From Nectonema munidae (lineage: Eukaryota; Nematomorpha; Nectonematoida; Nectonematidae): a stretch of DNA of 64,000 nt. A program made the translations under genes and the position numbers. This document shows, piece by piece, positions 46,301 to 57,280 of this stretch. Within the stretch, counting starts at the first letter, position 1, and each line of letters starts with the position of its first letter. The notes beneath the pieces are model-generated. The model was not told the origin of the DNA. It ran no database searches and saw nothing but the letters and a program-made list of their open reading frames with translations. The stretch lies in the NCBI GenBank assembly GCA_030549495.1, contig JAUIRK010000649.1:186001-250000 (forward strand), read 5' to 3'.

Positions 46301-49300
46301 TAACGTTGTCGGAGCACTCATAATGAATGAAATATGTAAATAGGCTTCAAGCACACGTCACATGGAAATTCTTGATATATTAAAGTTAAAAACGACGACA
46401 AAGCAACCATTTTATTGTTATTTCAGGAAATGAAAGATTCACCATTTAAACAACGACCCAAAAAGAGTTTTGAAGAAAGCGCTCTGGATTCTTCGTACAG
46501 GCATTCACATTCTACACTGTTATCTTCACAAGTTGGCAGCAACCAATTGAATGAGTCTTCAACTTCTCTACTTAATCAATCTAATTTTTATCCGAGAAAA
46601 GTTAATCTGTTGGTAAGACAGTAGAAATTGTTATTATGATTACTTTTTGTTCTCAGTTGATATTTTTTTACTTTTTTAAACAATTTTCATCAATTCTTAT
46701 CAGTTTGCTGTGGAGCAGAAATTTCTGATTGAGGCCGTGAGTTTGGAATTAGGAAATAAAGCGCAAACAAGCTATGTTTTTTTAATTTAGAGCCGTGGTT
46801 CCCAACCAGGGGTCCATGGAAGAATTTCAAGGGGTCGAAAGATATTCTACTTATTTATAAACTGAATGCTTAAATACTAGAATTGCTCTACATTAGCTAA
46901 CGGTATCAGGGGTTCCAAACTCACGGCCAACGTGACAAATTTGGCTCTTGGGATGGTCATGAGTGGCCCACGAAATGACATGAAGATTTATTGCCTCGTG
47001 AAATGACGAGTGTCATGAAGATACGTGATATATGAATAAGAGAGAAAGTTAATAAATATCCTTTATTTTTTTTAAATAACCTATATTTTATAGGATTTAT
47101 TGATCAAAAATCAATAAAGTTTGCAATCAATAGTCATGTTATGACAAGTTGTCTGATTAATTAATTCGCACAGATATGAAAGATCCAAAAATTGTTATTT
47201 ATCAACTGTTATTTGCCTTTATCATACTTGATCTTTGTCATTCATTTTGTTTTTTGAAACTCTAAGTTTTTGTAACTCTATGAATTCGTGTGCATCTAAA
47301 TCTCGTAAGCGAATTTCAAATGAAAAAAGAGTAAAAGATAGAGAATGTATCACGAATATTTCTAAAAATTTGGATTTGCGTCAAACTACTGTGTCAAAAA
47401 TTGTATCTCGATGGGAGAAAATAGGACAAATTGATGATCAAAAACGTAGAGGTGATCGAAAATCAAAGTTGAAAGAAGAAGAAAAAATGATAATTCAATC
47501 ATGGGTTGATGAGAATCCATTATTCACCCTGTCAAAGCTTCAAGAAAAAATAATGAATGAATTAAAACTACAGGTAAGCACAATCGCCATTTATAGATGT
47601 TTGAAAGCCTTTCATTATAGAATTAAAAACATCGTCTTGGTACCAGAAAGAAGAAACTGCGAAGAGAAAAGAATACGCTTCCAAATTCAAAAATTTAGAA
47701 CCCGAAACACAACATGAAAACTTTGTTTTTATCAATGAAGTTGGCTTTTCTGTTTCATCAAGGCCAAAAAAAGGTTGTTAACCTTATGTTGCTATTCCTA
47801 ACGCTAGAAGCAGAAACATCTCTGTTGTTGCGGTCATGAACAAAAATGGAATGGTGTATTACAAAATTTGCGATGCAACAGTTAATGGAGAAGTTTTTAA
47901 AGCTGCTTTACCTGAGATTGGAAAGTCCTGCGCTGAAAAAAACATGGATCCAATATTCATAGTTGATAATGCAAGGATTTATCACTGTAAAGGGTTGTCT
48001 GATGTTACCAAAGACATGAAATTGTTTTATCTTCCACCTTACTCTCCTTTTTTAAATCCAATTGAAAACGTTATTTCAATGAAATTTCTTCTGATGATTT
48101 TGAATCCTTGTATAGAAAAGTGCTACAGCTCGATGATTCCACTGAAGTATCAATGGCGTGCCAGCTGTTGGTATACTGCCGATACCTATTCAAAGGCATA
48201 ATCAAGGAGGAATTTTTTTGTTGTCAAAATCTTGAAACGTCAAGTAGGACCATGTAATCCAAAGTAATCATGGATTACTTGTCTCAGCTAGATGATGAAT
48301 ATGGCCGTTACTTTCCTGACTTAAGCCCTCAGCATGCAGGAATAACAAAAAACCGTTCTTATGTCAGGTTGAGGATGTGTTAGAAGAAACCACTGATTTA
48401 AAGACTTATTCTTTCATATATCTTGATTTTAAACACATTTCCTTCTCTTTTTTCTCGTATTCAAAAATCTTTTCAAAAGTCAATTGCGAAAATGCATTGC
48501 TAGCCTAAATCAGGAAGGGCCATCTGACAGCTACATATAAGGCTTAATTAGGACTTTGGTTATCAATATTTTTGTTAATTAAAATTTGATAGATTTACTT
48601 TGAAGAATCGAGTCATAATTTTCTCTTTATTACAGTGAAGTAGTTATACAGTAGTTTTCACTTTTTATGAACACCGTTTATCTTTTCCTTCAAAAGTATA
48701 GCAAATTTTCCTAAAACTATGGTTCCAACGAAATTTTTGAAAGAAAATTCTAACTATTTATATGAGTTAGATTTTAATAAAAAATTAACCTAAAAATGAT
48801 TGATGCTCATAATCACGATAACGTTGATGCAAATGAAAGAATCCAGACTTGTAATGAAGAGTTAGATTGAACCTGTGCTTCGATGTTGATTGATTCGGAG
48901 GTTTCAAAGGGATATGCTTCAGAATGGGTATCTAATAGTTTTAAGAGGTTGGAGTCGGATCTTTATAAGTATACTTGGAAACTGGTTCGCATATTTTCCT
49001 CCACATTTCAAAACTCTGGGTAATGAACTTGATAAAGATGACAACTTATCTTGTTACTTCTGATGTTAAAATGGCATAGACATTCTGGAGGGATAAACGA
49101 TCAAGGGACATACGTTATAGCGACAGACATGATGATCGCTTGAGCGATAAAACTATGTCAAATATAATACATTTTAAAATGTTATATTAATAACCCTTTC
49201 GTGACCAGTGTATCCATATATGATACATAAACAATTTTACTTTCGTCTGCCTTTTCAAATAGTTTTGTATATGAATCTTCTGCTTTTTAATTATATATCG

Positions 49301-52300
49301 TCTGATTTTTTTGGTCACGGAATGGTTAAATAAAGAAATCACTTCTATTTTTAAGTACATGTATACTTTAAAGTTATGCAATTTACTTTAATTTTATTAA
49401 GTTTATGCTTGCAGCACATGATTATATGTACTGCACATTTCAAGGTTATGTCAACATGCTTTTAAAAAATCCAAAAGGCGTTCACTTTAGGTAGCAGCAC
49501 TAAATCCTATTATAGTAGTACATGTGATGATATGAGGCTGCGTTTAATCATATTTTATCTTACTAAAAAGTGCTCAAATGTTTATCCCTCTACAGTATAT
49601 CCAATAGGCGTTTATCGCTCATACGTACGAGTGCCGTTAATATAAGCTTAATTCTGATGAACAAAAAATAACCGCCAAAATTGGAGTAAAAAAGAGCTCT
49701 TGAAGCACTTTATGTTTTTAGTTTCTTTATGAATTCGAAAATCTTAGTACAAAAAAGAGAAGCATAAAAATTGGTGCTTTTTTGCAAAAAAAACTTTTCT
49801 TTTTTTATTTGTTAACTCTTGAGCTTGGTTCAAATTTAAGGTGTAAATGATCAAATCTAAAGTTTCCTAGAAATTTGTTAAATCCTTTTTTCAGCTGTAT
49901 TAAAAATACTTTTTATAATAACTCCTTGAAAATAATTAAAAGAAAATAAAAAGATTCTTCTCAATTCAAATCTAAAAGAAATATTCAAAGTTAAATTGCC
50001 TACTTTCAATGTATTTATATGCAACTTCGGTAGGTTGCGATTAATTTTTTTGAACAATTTTTTGCCTCTACTCGAAAATTAGGTCTCAAAATCCTTTATT
50101 TATATATCATTTAAAGCGCGAATATTTGTGTTTAAAAGCACTATATACGCAGCTGATTTTATTTATGTAAAGTGTACATTTCTCCAGTCCACTCTGGGAG
50201 TGAGCCAGTCAATTTTATATCGTGGTGATCTATATTTTTATTTAAAAAGTTCTGGACTTTTTTCTATCACTGGATGGCGAAGTGCACAAACTTTTTAATC
50301 ACATTCTTCATCACTACTAACAATTCTGCATACTATATTCTGAAACATAACACAATCACTTGATTATGTTTTTCATTCTTTAGAACAGGAGTTCAAATGC
50401 GTCGTGGAAGAATATTGCGTCACCTCCGGTGCGCAGTTTGCGGGCAATTCCCAAAGTCAAGCGCTACAATTGCGTTTTTTCCTCTCTCCCAGAAGACGAA
50501 AAAGAATCGATGATCATCTCTTCCCTTAAAGATGAAGCTTGTCAAACTTCTTCGATACTCGATGCAAACACCGACCGCACTCACCTCGAAAATGCCCAAG
50601 GCATCTTCCCTTCTTCTGGCCAAAATTCGAGCTTACCATCATCTGCTAGGATATTTCACTTTTCAACTAGTTTGACAGAACAGCAAGACTTAAAAGAATC
50701 CGTTAGTGAACTTTTTTCCAGGAAAAAAAGGAAATTGGAAGAAACCCAGCTTTTCTCAAAAGAAGATTCCTCCTATCTGTCTTCTTCCACATGCAAGTGC
50801 GTCAAATTTAACATTCCCCCAGTAATTCCGACAGAGTCCTTTAGGTCCTCGAGCGTGCAAGCATTTTTAACGAATATCATTTCTTCTGCCCCCGCTGTGA
50901 ATACGCCAACTCCTCCAACACTCTCATTCTCCGGATTTCCATCAATCTCTTCTCTCTCTTCTTCTAAGAAGAATGATGATGATTGGCTGTGCAATCTCTG
51001 CTTCACCACAAACGCCTCATTCAAGGTAAAATGCAAGTCTTGTTGCAACCCAAAGGAACTTCTCACTGTCAAGTTCACTTCTTCTAGTCAAAAACCCTCT
51101 TCTTCTCTTCCTACTTCCTTGAAAAATGTTGTGAACACCTCTTCTCCGAAAGCTGCTCCTATTCTTCCGTCATCAACTTCTTCATTTACCCCTCTTTTTT
51201 CATCTCCCTTGACTCTTTCGAGTTTGGAGAAGGATGCAGTCAAGTCACCATCATCTTTAGCATCTACTTGCCTGGATCAACTCGATTCTTCTTCAAATGC
51301 GCTCACCACAAAAGCTCCTTCTCTCTTTAGCTCAAACACACTCTCTACTCTTAAACCTGCTCCTTCACTCTTTGCCCTGCCCATTTCATCATCTTCAGTT
51401 GCGAGCGCTGTCTCAAAAGATGCCACACAGTCCCTTACTTTTGCGAACACAACCACCACATCGGAAGCAAAAAAGGTCACATTTTCCTTTCCCGCTTCGA
51501 GTCGTGCTTTCAATTTTGGCTCCTCATCTCTTTTCCCAGCATCCTCCACGATTTCATCATCCGCTCCTCCTATTTCCCTCCTCTCTTCTCTACCTTCAAC
51601 TACTTCTCACTTCATCACTTCCACAAGTGCCACGATTTCATCATTTCCCCCCACAGAGAGCTCCTTTTCTTCGCTCAAGTTTTCTTTTCCTGCCAAGGAA
51701 AATAGCATCTTTGCCAACAAGGAAGTTTCCTCTACGCACTCCATCCAGACTACTTCTTCTTCTTCTTTGACTTCGTCTTTTCCTTTCAACTTTTTATCTA
51801 CTTCCTCCTCAGCCAATACTAATCCTTCTTTCTCATTTAAAGGATTTGCCTCTTCCAATCCAAGCCCCAAAAACAATAATACTGTTTCCGTTCTCCCCTT
51901 CTCCACTCCAGCTAGCACTTTTGTTTCATCTTCATCGAATACAACTTTGTTTTCCAAATCATCCACTCAAATCGACACCACTACGTCATCACCTTTCGTA
52001 TTTTCCTCATCCCTTTTTTCCACCGCCGCAAATAGTACGAGTAGTACTTCTCTCTTTGGGAACCCATCAACAATGTTTTCAGCTCCAACCTTCAACTTCT
52101 CTTCTTCTCTAAAAAGCGAAAGTATCGCGTCTAAACCGACTTTTAATTTTTTCTCATCATCAGCAGTAGCGTCATCATCATCATCATCATCATCTGCATC
52201 AATCACGTCATCGACTGCATCTTCTCTTTTCGTTTTTGGTGGTTCAAGTTCATTCGGCACGAGCAACAGCAACCCACAACCCGCTTTCACAGGCTTTAAC

Positions 52301-52468
52301 TTTTCAGCACCTGCCTTCAATAAGGCAGAAGACGCGCCCAGCTCTGCGCCCACACAACCCCTAAACCAGCCGGGTACTTTTTCGTTTGGCGCACTTTCTT
52401 CGACCCCAATAAATCCCTCCATCTCGCATCGTAGAATTTTGAAGGTGAAGCGGCGCCTTAAACAATAA
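42228..52468 (+). CDS. NUP153: Nup153-type nuclear pore basket nucleoporin (spliced)
   Basis: Joining 42228-43374, 44601-44677, 44745-44876, 45579-45713, 46427-46612 and 50384-52468 gives 1253 codons in one frame. Every junction is GT-AG and in phase. Nup153 sits in the nuclear basket, binds lamina, chromatin, Nup50 and transport factors, and works in mRNA export and import; that role is inherited from the family. Visible hallmarks start with SVTSRISSIISSFIPSWISK (1-20), matching the Nup153 amphipathic membrane helix. SPFYPGKIRYA (427-437) is nearly identical to the vertebrate motif, and LLRILEKIGS (exon 5) matches its helix. One RanBP2 zinc finger follows (W760, C762, C765, N769, C776, C779). 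A Ser/Thr-rich FG/FxF tail ends in basic RRILKVKRRLKQ. Vertebrate Nup153 has about four fingers and 1475 residues, so this one is shorter. The first exon lies upstream and is not certain. AATAAA follows at 52640. Confidence 0.92.
43375..44600 (+). other. nup153 intron 2
   Basis: A 1226-bp GT-AG phase-1 intron without a recognisable element. Confidence 0.8.
44601..44677 (+). CDS. NUP153: nup153 exon 3 (77 bp)
   Basis: The acceptor is ttttctatttcag. It enters in phase 1 and leaves in phase 0 at AAAG before gtatgc. It encodes EESFLDRSSSFHNNNSSN, then ISWTSKAK. Confidence 0.82.
44745..44876 (+). CDS. NUP153: nup153 exon 4 (SPFYPGK exon)
   Basis: Separated from exon 3 by a 67-bp intron (44678-44744). 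Reading through that intron hits a stop, so it must be removed. It encodes 44 residues including SPFYPGKIRYASSFSRALES, the strongest link to Nup153. Confidence 0.88.
45579..45713 (+). CDS. NUP153: nup153 exon 5
   Basis: The acceptor tttaatttttaag is chosen over tgcag at 45602. It adds KAKCDSMQ, which extends the alignment with vertebrate Nup153, and both are in phase. It encodes FKMEAKDSPIALSKTSQNLL then RILEKIGSNS. The 702-bp intron before it holds a worn copy of the CAGACGA MITE family at about 45033-45133. Confidence 0.78.
46427..46612 (+). CDS. NUP153: nup153 exon 6
   Basis: The acceptor is gttatttcag and the donor gtaaga; the exon has 62 codons in phase 0. It starts EMKDSPFKQRPKKSFEES and ends QSNFYPRKVNLL, a second FYP-x-K motif resembling SPFYPGK in exon 4. 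Confidence 0.85.
46797..47000 (+). repeat. hAT terminal remnants
   Basis: CCGTGGTTCCCAACCAGGGG at 46800 and CAGGGGTTCCAAACTCACGG at 46908 are typical hAT-style starts in tandem. No right ends or target duplications were found. Confidence 0.4.
47280..48201 (+). pseudogene. Tc1/IS630-like transposase, inactive
   Basis: The first piece starts at ATG 47280 and carries a helix-turn-helix: ITNISKNLDLRQTTVSKIVS, then SKLQEKIMNELKLQVSTIAI. A frameshift near 47690 leads to FVFINEVGFSVSSRPKKGC. There the usual catalytic Asp (IDEVGF) is Asn. A TAA follows at 47779, after a run of seven A. The rest reads PYVAIPNARSRNISVVAVMN, then IFIVDNARIYH (second Asp) and YLPPYSPFLNPIENV (third acidic residue), 32 residues apart. 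It ends with TAA at about 48201. It lies inside an intron in the same orientation as nup153. I found no clear inverted ends. Confidence 0.85.
48462..48520 (+). repeat. ACTCC-family repeat, front part
   Basis: TTCAAAAATCTTTTCAAAAG and GCTAGCCTAAATCAGGAAG match 7085-7145 at about 85 percent. Confidence 0.5.
49194..49325. mobile_element. TTAA-type MITE in nup153 intron 6
   Basis: The ends CCCTTTCGTGACCAG and TTTGGTCACGGAATGG are inverted repeats. TTAA follows at 49326 and ATTAATAA precedes. Internal TCGTCTGC and TCTTCTGCTT blocks are the inverse of the CAGACGA signature. Confidence 0.62.
50384..52468 (+). CDS. NUP153: nup153 exon 7 (zinc finger and FG region)
   Basis: The last coding exon has 694 codons and TAA. 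It opens NRSSNASWKNIASPPVRSLR in phase with exon 6. IPKVKRYNCVFSSLPEDE precedes an acidic/Ser region. The single finger is WLCNLCFTTNASFKVKCKSC. About 470 Ser/Thr/Ala-rich residues follow, with five FG dipeptides (three as FxFG: FNFG, FVFG, FSFG) and many FxF motifs such as FSF, FNF and FVF. A nine-codon run of pure Ser (SSSSSSSSS) is encoded by TCA/TCT repeats near 52170. The tail RRILKVKRRLKQ is basic, as in vertebrates. Confidence 0.92.
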   Translation, partial: NRSSNASWKNIASPPVRSLRAIPKVKRYNCVFSSLPEDEKESMIISSLKDEACQTSSILDANTDRTHLENAQGIFPSSGQNSSLPSSARIFHFSTSLTEQQDLKESVSELFSRKKRKLEETQLFSKEDSSYLSSSTCKCVKFNIPPVIPTESFRSSSVQAFLTNIISSAPAVNTPTPPTLSFSGFPSISSLSSSKKNDDDWLCNLCFTTNASFKVKCKSCCNPKELLTVKFTSSSQKPSSSLPTSLKNVVNTSSPKAAPILPSSTSSFTPLFSSPLTLSSLEKDAVKSPSSLASTCLDQLDSSSNALTTKAPSLFSSNTLSTLKPAPSLFALPISSSSVASAVSKDATQSLTFANTTTTSEAKKVTFSFPASSRAFNFGSSSLFPASSTISSSAPPISLLSSLPSTTSHFITSTSATISSFPPTESSFSSLKFSFPAKENSIFANKEVSSTHSIQTTSSSSLTSSFPFNFLSTSSSANTNPSFSFKGFASSNPSPKNNNTVSVLPFSTPASTFVSSSSNTTLFSKSSTQIDTTTSSPFVFSSSLFSTAANSTSSTSLFGNPSTMFSAPTFNFSSSLKSESIASKPTFNFFSSSAVASSSSSSSSASITSSTASSLFVFGGSSSFGTSNSNPQPAFTGFNFSAPAFNKAEDAPSSAPTQPLNQPGTFSFGALSSTPINPSISHRRILKVKRRLKQ

Positions 52469-52639
52469 AATTTGGATTCGCTGGCTTGCGTTGTGTTTGA
52501 TGGAGGGACTCCTTTACCGTTTTATTTTGCTTAATTTTTGAACTTAACTATCTATCTATTTTTCTTTAAAATTTCAAAAATTTCAAGTCAATTATCTTCT
52601 TTTACCGTTTTAAAAGCTTAACTCTTTCTGTAATTTAGT

Positions 52640-52645
52640 AATAAA
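52640..52645 (+). terminator. Polyadenylation signal for nup153
   Basis: AATAAA 172 bp after the stop codon, followed within 10-25 bp by a GT-rich stretch (TTTGATTGTGT). This gives a short 3' UTR of about 200 bp. Confidence 0.6.
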
Positions 52646-52864
52646 GTGTAAAGTTTGATTGTGTCCAAATTTTTTAATGTTATCACCCATTTTAAAAATA
52701 TTATTTTTTATGCACATTTCATTTTAGTTTTTCATCAATCAAAAAGAAATACTAATAAAGAAGCTGTGTTATTCATTTTTTTATACGAGATCCATTGTTT
52801 CATCATGTCATGTGCTAGACAGTTTCATACTTACTCAAGATGGATATTAAGCTGGTCACTCCTT

Positions 52865-53345
52865 AAAAGTGTCCAACGTTGCAAAAACGTAACATAAAAA
52901 AAGGCTGAAAAATTAAATATAATTAAAGAATGATAATTATTATAACAATGCTTAGTTTATGAGTAGGAAGTTTTTCTGAAAAAATTTTAAAGCAAATGAT
53001 TTTGAAAAAAATAATTTAGTTATTGAATGCTCCTGCTTTGGCTTAGATAAAAAAAATTAACATATACTTTGAATCTTTTTGAAAGGATGTAAGAAAACTC
53101 TAAACCACAAATACAAACCAATTAAACAACAGCTTATAGCCCATTTACGACCAATGTTCCTATTTTGGAACATAAGTAATTTCATCTTCGTCTGCTTTTT
53201 TCAATGACTTTGAATATAAATCGTCTGCGTTTTTTTTTTAGATATCGTCTGCTTTGCTTGATCTTAAATGGGTTATAAATTATGTTGAAGAAAATAGATG
53301 AAACATTTTGCGTTGCAACAAAAAGCACACGCTTGTAAGATTCAG
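52865..53345 (+). repeat. Dispersed repeat E, copy 2 (filled site)
   Basis: Shares CAACGTTGCAAAAACG, GCTTTGGCTTAGATAAAAA, GAATCTTTTTGAA and AAATTATGTTGAAGAAAAT with 6553-6965. A MITE splits it at 53140-53272. Confidence 0.6.
53140..53272 (-). mobile_element. TTAA-type MITE inserted in repeat E
   Basis: The inverse copy of the 3878 family: CCCATTTACGACCAATGTTC at the left and ATCTTAAATGGG at the right, with TCGTCTGC blocks inside. The sequence flanking it is contiguous in the empty copy near 6900. Flanks are TTATAG and TTATA, so the original four-base duplication has drifted. Confidence 0.72.
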
Positions 53346-53442
53346 GACGTCATTTTGCTAAGAATTAGTTTTCTTTAGGGATATCATAATCGCTATTATA
53401 AGCAAACACAAGTTGTACACTTCTTAAAAATATTGTATAAAG

Positions 53443-54194
53443 CAGGGGTTCCCAACCTTTTTTTGCTTGTGGACCCTTTGAGCGATAAACTTATTAACTG
53501 TAGACCCCCATGATCTATAAGAGACATGTATAAATATGTATATTCAAATAGGGAAAACATTTCAATTTAATTGTAAATTAAAAAAAAAGAAATGTATATC
53601 ATATTCATAATTTCACATCTAAAGGCTTTCTTGAACAAGATAAACAAAAAATGTACGATAATGACTTTCAAATAAAATCCGACATACATCCAGGCCTCGA
53701 TAATAATTCATTCAAACTAAACATGGGAACATAGATACTATTCGCTAATATTGTATTGTACAATTAAATTGTAACTCTTATTACACAAAAAGAATAAATA
53801 TGAATATATTGTGGTATCCGTGGCTCAGTCAGTAGTAATTTAACATTTTAGGAAATTGTTATCGCTACCTACATGGTGATTAGATAAAAATAAGTAATAT
53901 GGTATTAGATGTCCAAACCATATAAAATATTCCTACATCCGATTTTTATTTTACTATTATACACTTTTTAGTATACATATTTTAGAATATATTGCATAAA
54001 TAGTTTGTCAATTAAGCCCAAAAAGAAATGGATGCTGATAACTCATTTGTTTACATATTCTTTATTTTTGGCAAAGACTTTATGGACCCCTTACTGTGTT
54101 AAAAGTACCTCCAATATTCATATTTTTGTCCATGGACCCCTTAAATTCCCAATGGACCCTTAGGGGTCCATGTGGACCCCGTTGGGAAACCTTG
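53443..54194. mobile_element. hAT element (752 bp) with exact target duplication
   Basis: It starts CAGGGGTTCCCAACC and ends with the inverse of CAAGGTTTCCCAACG. Exact GTATAAAG duplications flank it (53435-53442 and 54195-54202). GTGGACCC and GGACCCC blocks recur near both ends. No transposase sequence remains. Confidence 0.87.
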
Positions 54195-54700
54195 GTATAA
54201 AGTAAAAATTCCAAAAAAAGCTTTTCGGTATAATAGAAAAATGTTTGGAAATTGCGAATGTTGAAACTTAAACCTTCCGCTGATGTGGATGTAAAAAATT
54301 TTACGGATATCCGATACATCTCAATATATAGGTGTGCAGAGAAGGATCATGGTACACTCACCTAATGGTGTACTATATTCAAATGTTTTAATCTCCATCA
54401 ACACTAAATTGGTATCGGTGACAGTGTAAAGATAGATTTTCCTTTTCTAAATATTTTAAATTTCATTAAACCTATACTTATGTAAATGTGTAAAAATTCT
54501 TTATTTCTGAAAACTTTGATTTCAGCACATACTCTATTGGCACGTCTAGAGCAAATAAACGAATAACAATACTGGTATTTTCATGGTTTAGCAATTCACA
54601 TTCCTACAAGATTTAAGCTGGATTGATTCTTTTTTTATAAAAAAAATTTCACTGTTAAATTCCAGTTGGTCTATTAACTCATTGTCAACATATGCACTTT

Positions 54701-54911
54701 GGGAGCGTTCGCGTTAGGATTGTTTCCTTTACTCAACTGTATTTATATATTTGAAACACACATTCTTGTAAAATTATATATATATCAAGGTATAGTTGTA
54801 CAGTAACGAGGGCTCGTATTTAGCGTTTTGTGGGATGGAAAGTCCAGGTAGCCCTGGACTTAGCATTTCGCTCTGGACCACGATATCCGAAAGGATGGGT
54901 GCGAACGTCAC
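54701..54911 (+). repeat. Dispersed repeat D, copy 2
   Basis: Partner of 6274-6452. It contains an extra segment near 54815-54840 (TATTTAGCGTTTTGTGGGAT) absent from copy 1. Confidence 0.6.
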
Positions 54912-54919
54912 GAATCATA

Positions 54920-57280
54920 CTTAACTTAACTCAACATATCATTTGATTTTCTTTTCTTATTTCCTTCCCCTGAAATTATAAATTTGAAGTTGGAAGCTTA
55001 TTTGTTCCTTATTTCTAATAATTTAAGTATTAGATTTTCGAATGGTTACAGTTTTCGACTTGCCATCAGGATCCCAAATTGGAATCAATAGAACAAGTTA
55101 CGTCTGATTTTATTTGTTTTCCGCATTCCGATCAGAACATCGGAGATAGTGAATCCCATGTTTAATAAACACTTCATACCTTTTTTTTCTTTTCTCCAGT
55201 TATTGAATTTGGATGTTCTAGTACTGAAACAAATACGAACTTAACAAAAAGCCTTGTGTATTTACCACGACTCCAAAAACAATCTCTTAATCCTTAGAAA
55301 ATAGAATTCTTCGCTGATTCGGTCCAATACTTGGTGTTTGAAGGTTTTTAAATTGCTCTATCTTCTGAAGCCCGTACAGAAAGGCTTGCATTAGAAGACT
55401 CACTGGTAAATTATTACACACGTCCTTTATCCCACAGCCCAGCTATTCGATACGATATTGAGTGTAAATGATTTGCGCGGTTATACTTCGACTCGAGCAC
55501 TGTCTTCAGGGACGACATAGGGATAGGGCGTTGGTTTTTCAAATGCGTTATGTAACGTTACCTGTAGGAGTGCTGTGTTAAAAAAGGAGGATCAAATTGA
55601 AATTAATTTTGGAAATGTTTTTGCCACCACCAATAACATTGAAATATGAGTTAGGAGATCTTATTCATGGAGATGGGGTTCAAAGGATGAACTCTTTTTT
55701 TAAGTGATATCTGGCAAAGAATCGCTGTTGAGCCTAATTTTAGTCAAGAATGGCAGCTGATTATTATTATTATTATAAATGCCTAAACTGAATCCAAGCG
55801 TTTTCACAAAAAGTTTGTGAATCATGTGGCACTTATAGCTTCATTGCTATGCATAAAAACAAAGATGGAATCACATTACTAGTGTCCTCAAACTTTAAAA
55901 ACTCATTCTTTGAATATAGAAGGTAAAACAGCAGTATAGAATCTCCTTGTTATCTAAATGAATAATGATCCGATCTAAAATTAAAATGTAATGAAAGATA
56001 ACGGGATTATAAATTGAGGGAAGAGATCAGGCTAGGCGAAGAAGCGTGATATCAGATATAAGAGTTTGTTGAAGTTGTGGGGAGTAGTCATGAAGGTATT
56101 ACATATCCGTTTCAATAGGGAGATAGAGTTGACATTTCAAATGCCCCCCCCCCACTACCGACTGAAGTATGAAACATTACTATTGAATTGTATGTTTAAA
56201 AGAATGGAGGTGGAAAACTTTTTCTATCCAAAATTTCAACCTCGAATACAACCCCTGGTCCTCCTTTCAACAGTAAAAATGCTTTCTATGAATCAAGAAG
56301 TCGTTGAGAAAATCACTTTCTTTATGCTTCCTGCCATTTTGGTAAAAGATTCTATCATCATCATCATTAATTCACTCACTAAAGCATGCATGACAGACAC
56401 AAAGATTACGCTTGTATGCATGAAGGAAGACGGTGCAAGGAAGGCAAAGGCTTGAAGCGATTTCTAAATTTATGCGATGAAGAACACATTCCAACGAGTA
56501 GTGTTCTTTCTATATCACTACCAAAATATTCAAGGGAATTGCCTGAAGAGTTCACCAGCCAACCCCTCTTTCTCGCTTAAATGCAAAAAGGAAATGATCG
56601 CGTGTGAAGAATTCGTTCAAGCAAAGTACGTACTACCACATGTGGCGCCTAGGGCTGATTTTAGCTTGGCCAAGCCTTAAAAGTTTTAACAACACTTCAA
56701 AATGACTAATCATATGAGTATGCAACATGAGAAGACAGAGTGAAGCAACCATTATTAAAGTCTATAATATTTGTCCCAAAGGAACAGGAGTTTATTAAAT
56801 ATGCAATTAATTTCCGCGCGACTTCATGCCTTTTTCAAGTAAAAATTTTTAAAAATGGAAGCAAAACCTTCTATAGAAAGTATAAAACTGTTGAATATGG
56901 GTTGGGTAGAAGTATGTATATAGGTAGTAAGTAACAAAGGTGTATATAATGGCAGGAATTTGTGTAGTGAAAATACTTACTTGTGTGCTTTGATGGTGAG
57001 GCATTTAGAATGGGCGGTTTTGTAGCTTTTTCCTTTAGGGAGTCTCCAAGCTTTTGAAGAATTTTTGTTTTAATATTTGGGGATTAATGTTTTATATTTA
57101 GATCATAAAACATTAACCCAAACTGTAATTTTAGGAAATTGTGTTAAGTATTTAGTGACGGGTCTGATCGTACCATTATTTTCGTTATCAATGCTTCATA
57201 TTTTCTTATACAGATGTCGAAGAAAAACACACATAACGATTGTTTTTATAACTTTCGCATCTCATCTATCGTGAATGATG
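54920..57280. other. Stretch without an identified gene
   Basis: The composition is less AT-rich than elsewhere. Open frames at 56066-56455 (129 codons) and 56386-56580 (64 codons, with HEGRRCKEGKGLKRFLNLCD) overlap in different frames. I do not recognise either. They could be remains of a decayed gene or element. Confidence 0.35.

Larger units (their letters stand above)
46613..50383 (+). other. nup153 intron 6 with transposon insertions
   Basis: A 3771-bp GT-AG phase-0 intron that ends tttttcattctttag. It holds hAT terminal remnants (46797-47000), a Tc1/IS630-like transposase (47280-48201), an ACTCC-family repeat (48462-48520) and a MITE (49194-49325). No host exon is recognised within it. 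Confidence 0.8.

Noticed and set aside
51277-52422. Long minus-strand and frame-shifted open frames over nup153 exon 7
   Set aside because: They mirror the Ser-rich TCA/TCT codon bias of the real exon and have no homology.
53815-53850. tRNA-like A-box (TGGCTCAGTCAGTAG) inside the 53443 element
   Set aside because: No B box or closing stems follow; it lies inside a hAT element.
56066-56580. Overlapping open frames of 129 and 64 codons in a less AT-rich stretch
   Set aside because: No recognisable motif, overlapping frames, and no convincing splice structure. Kept only as a note in the spacer entry.
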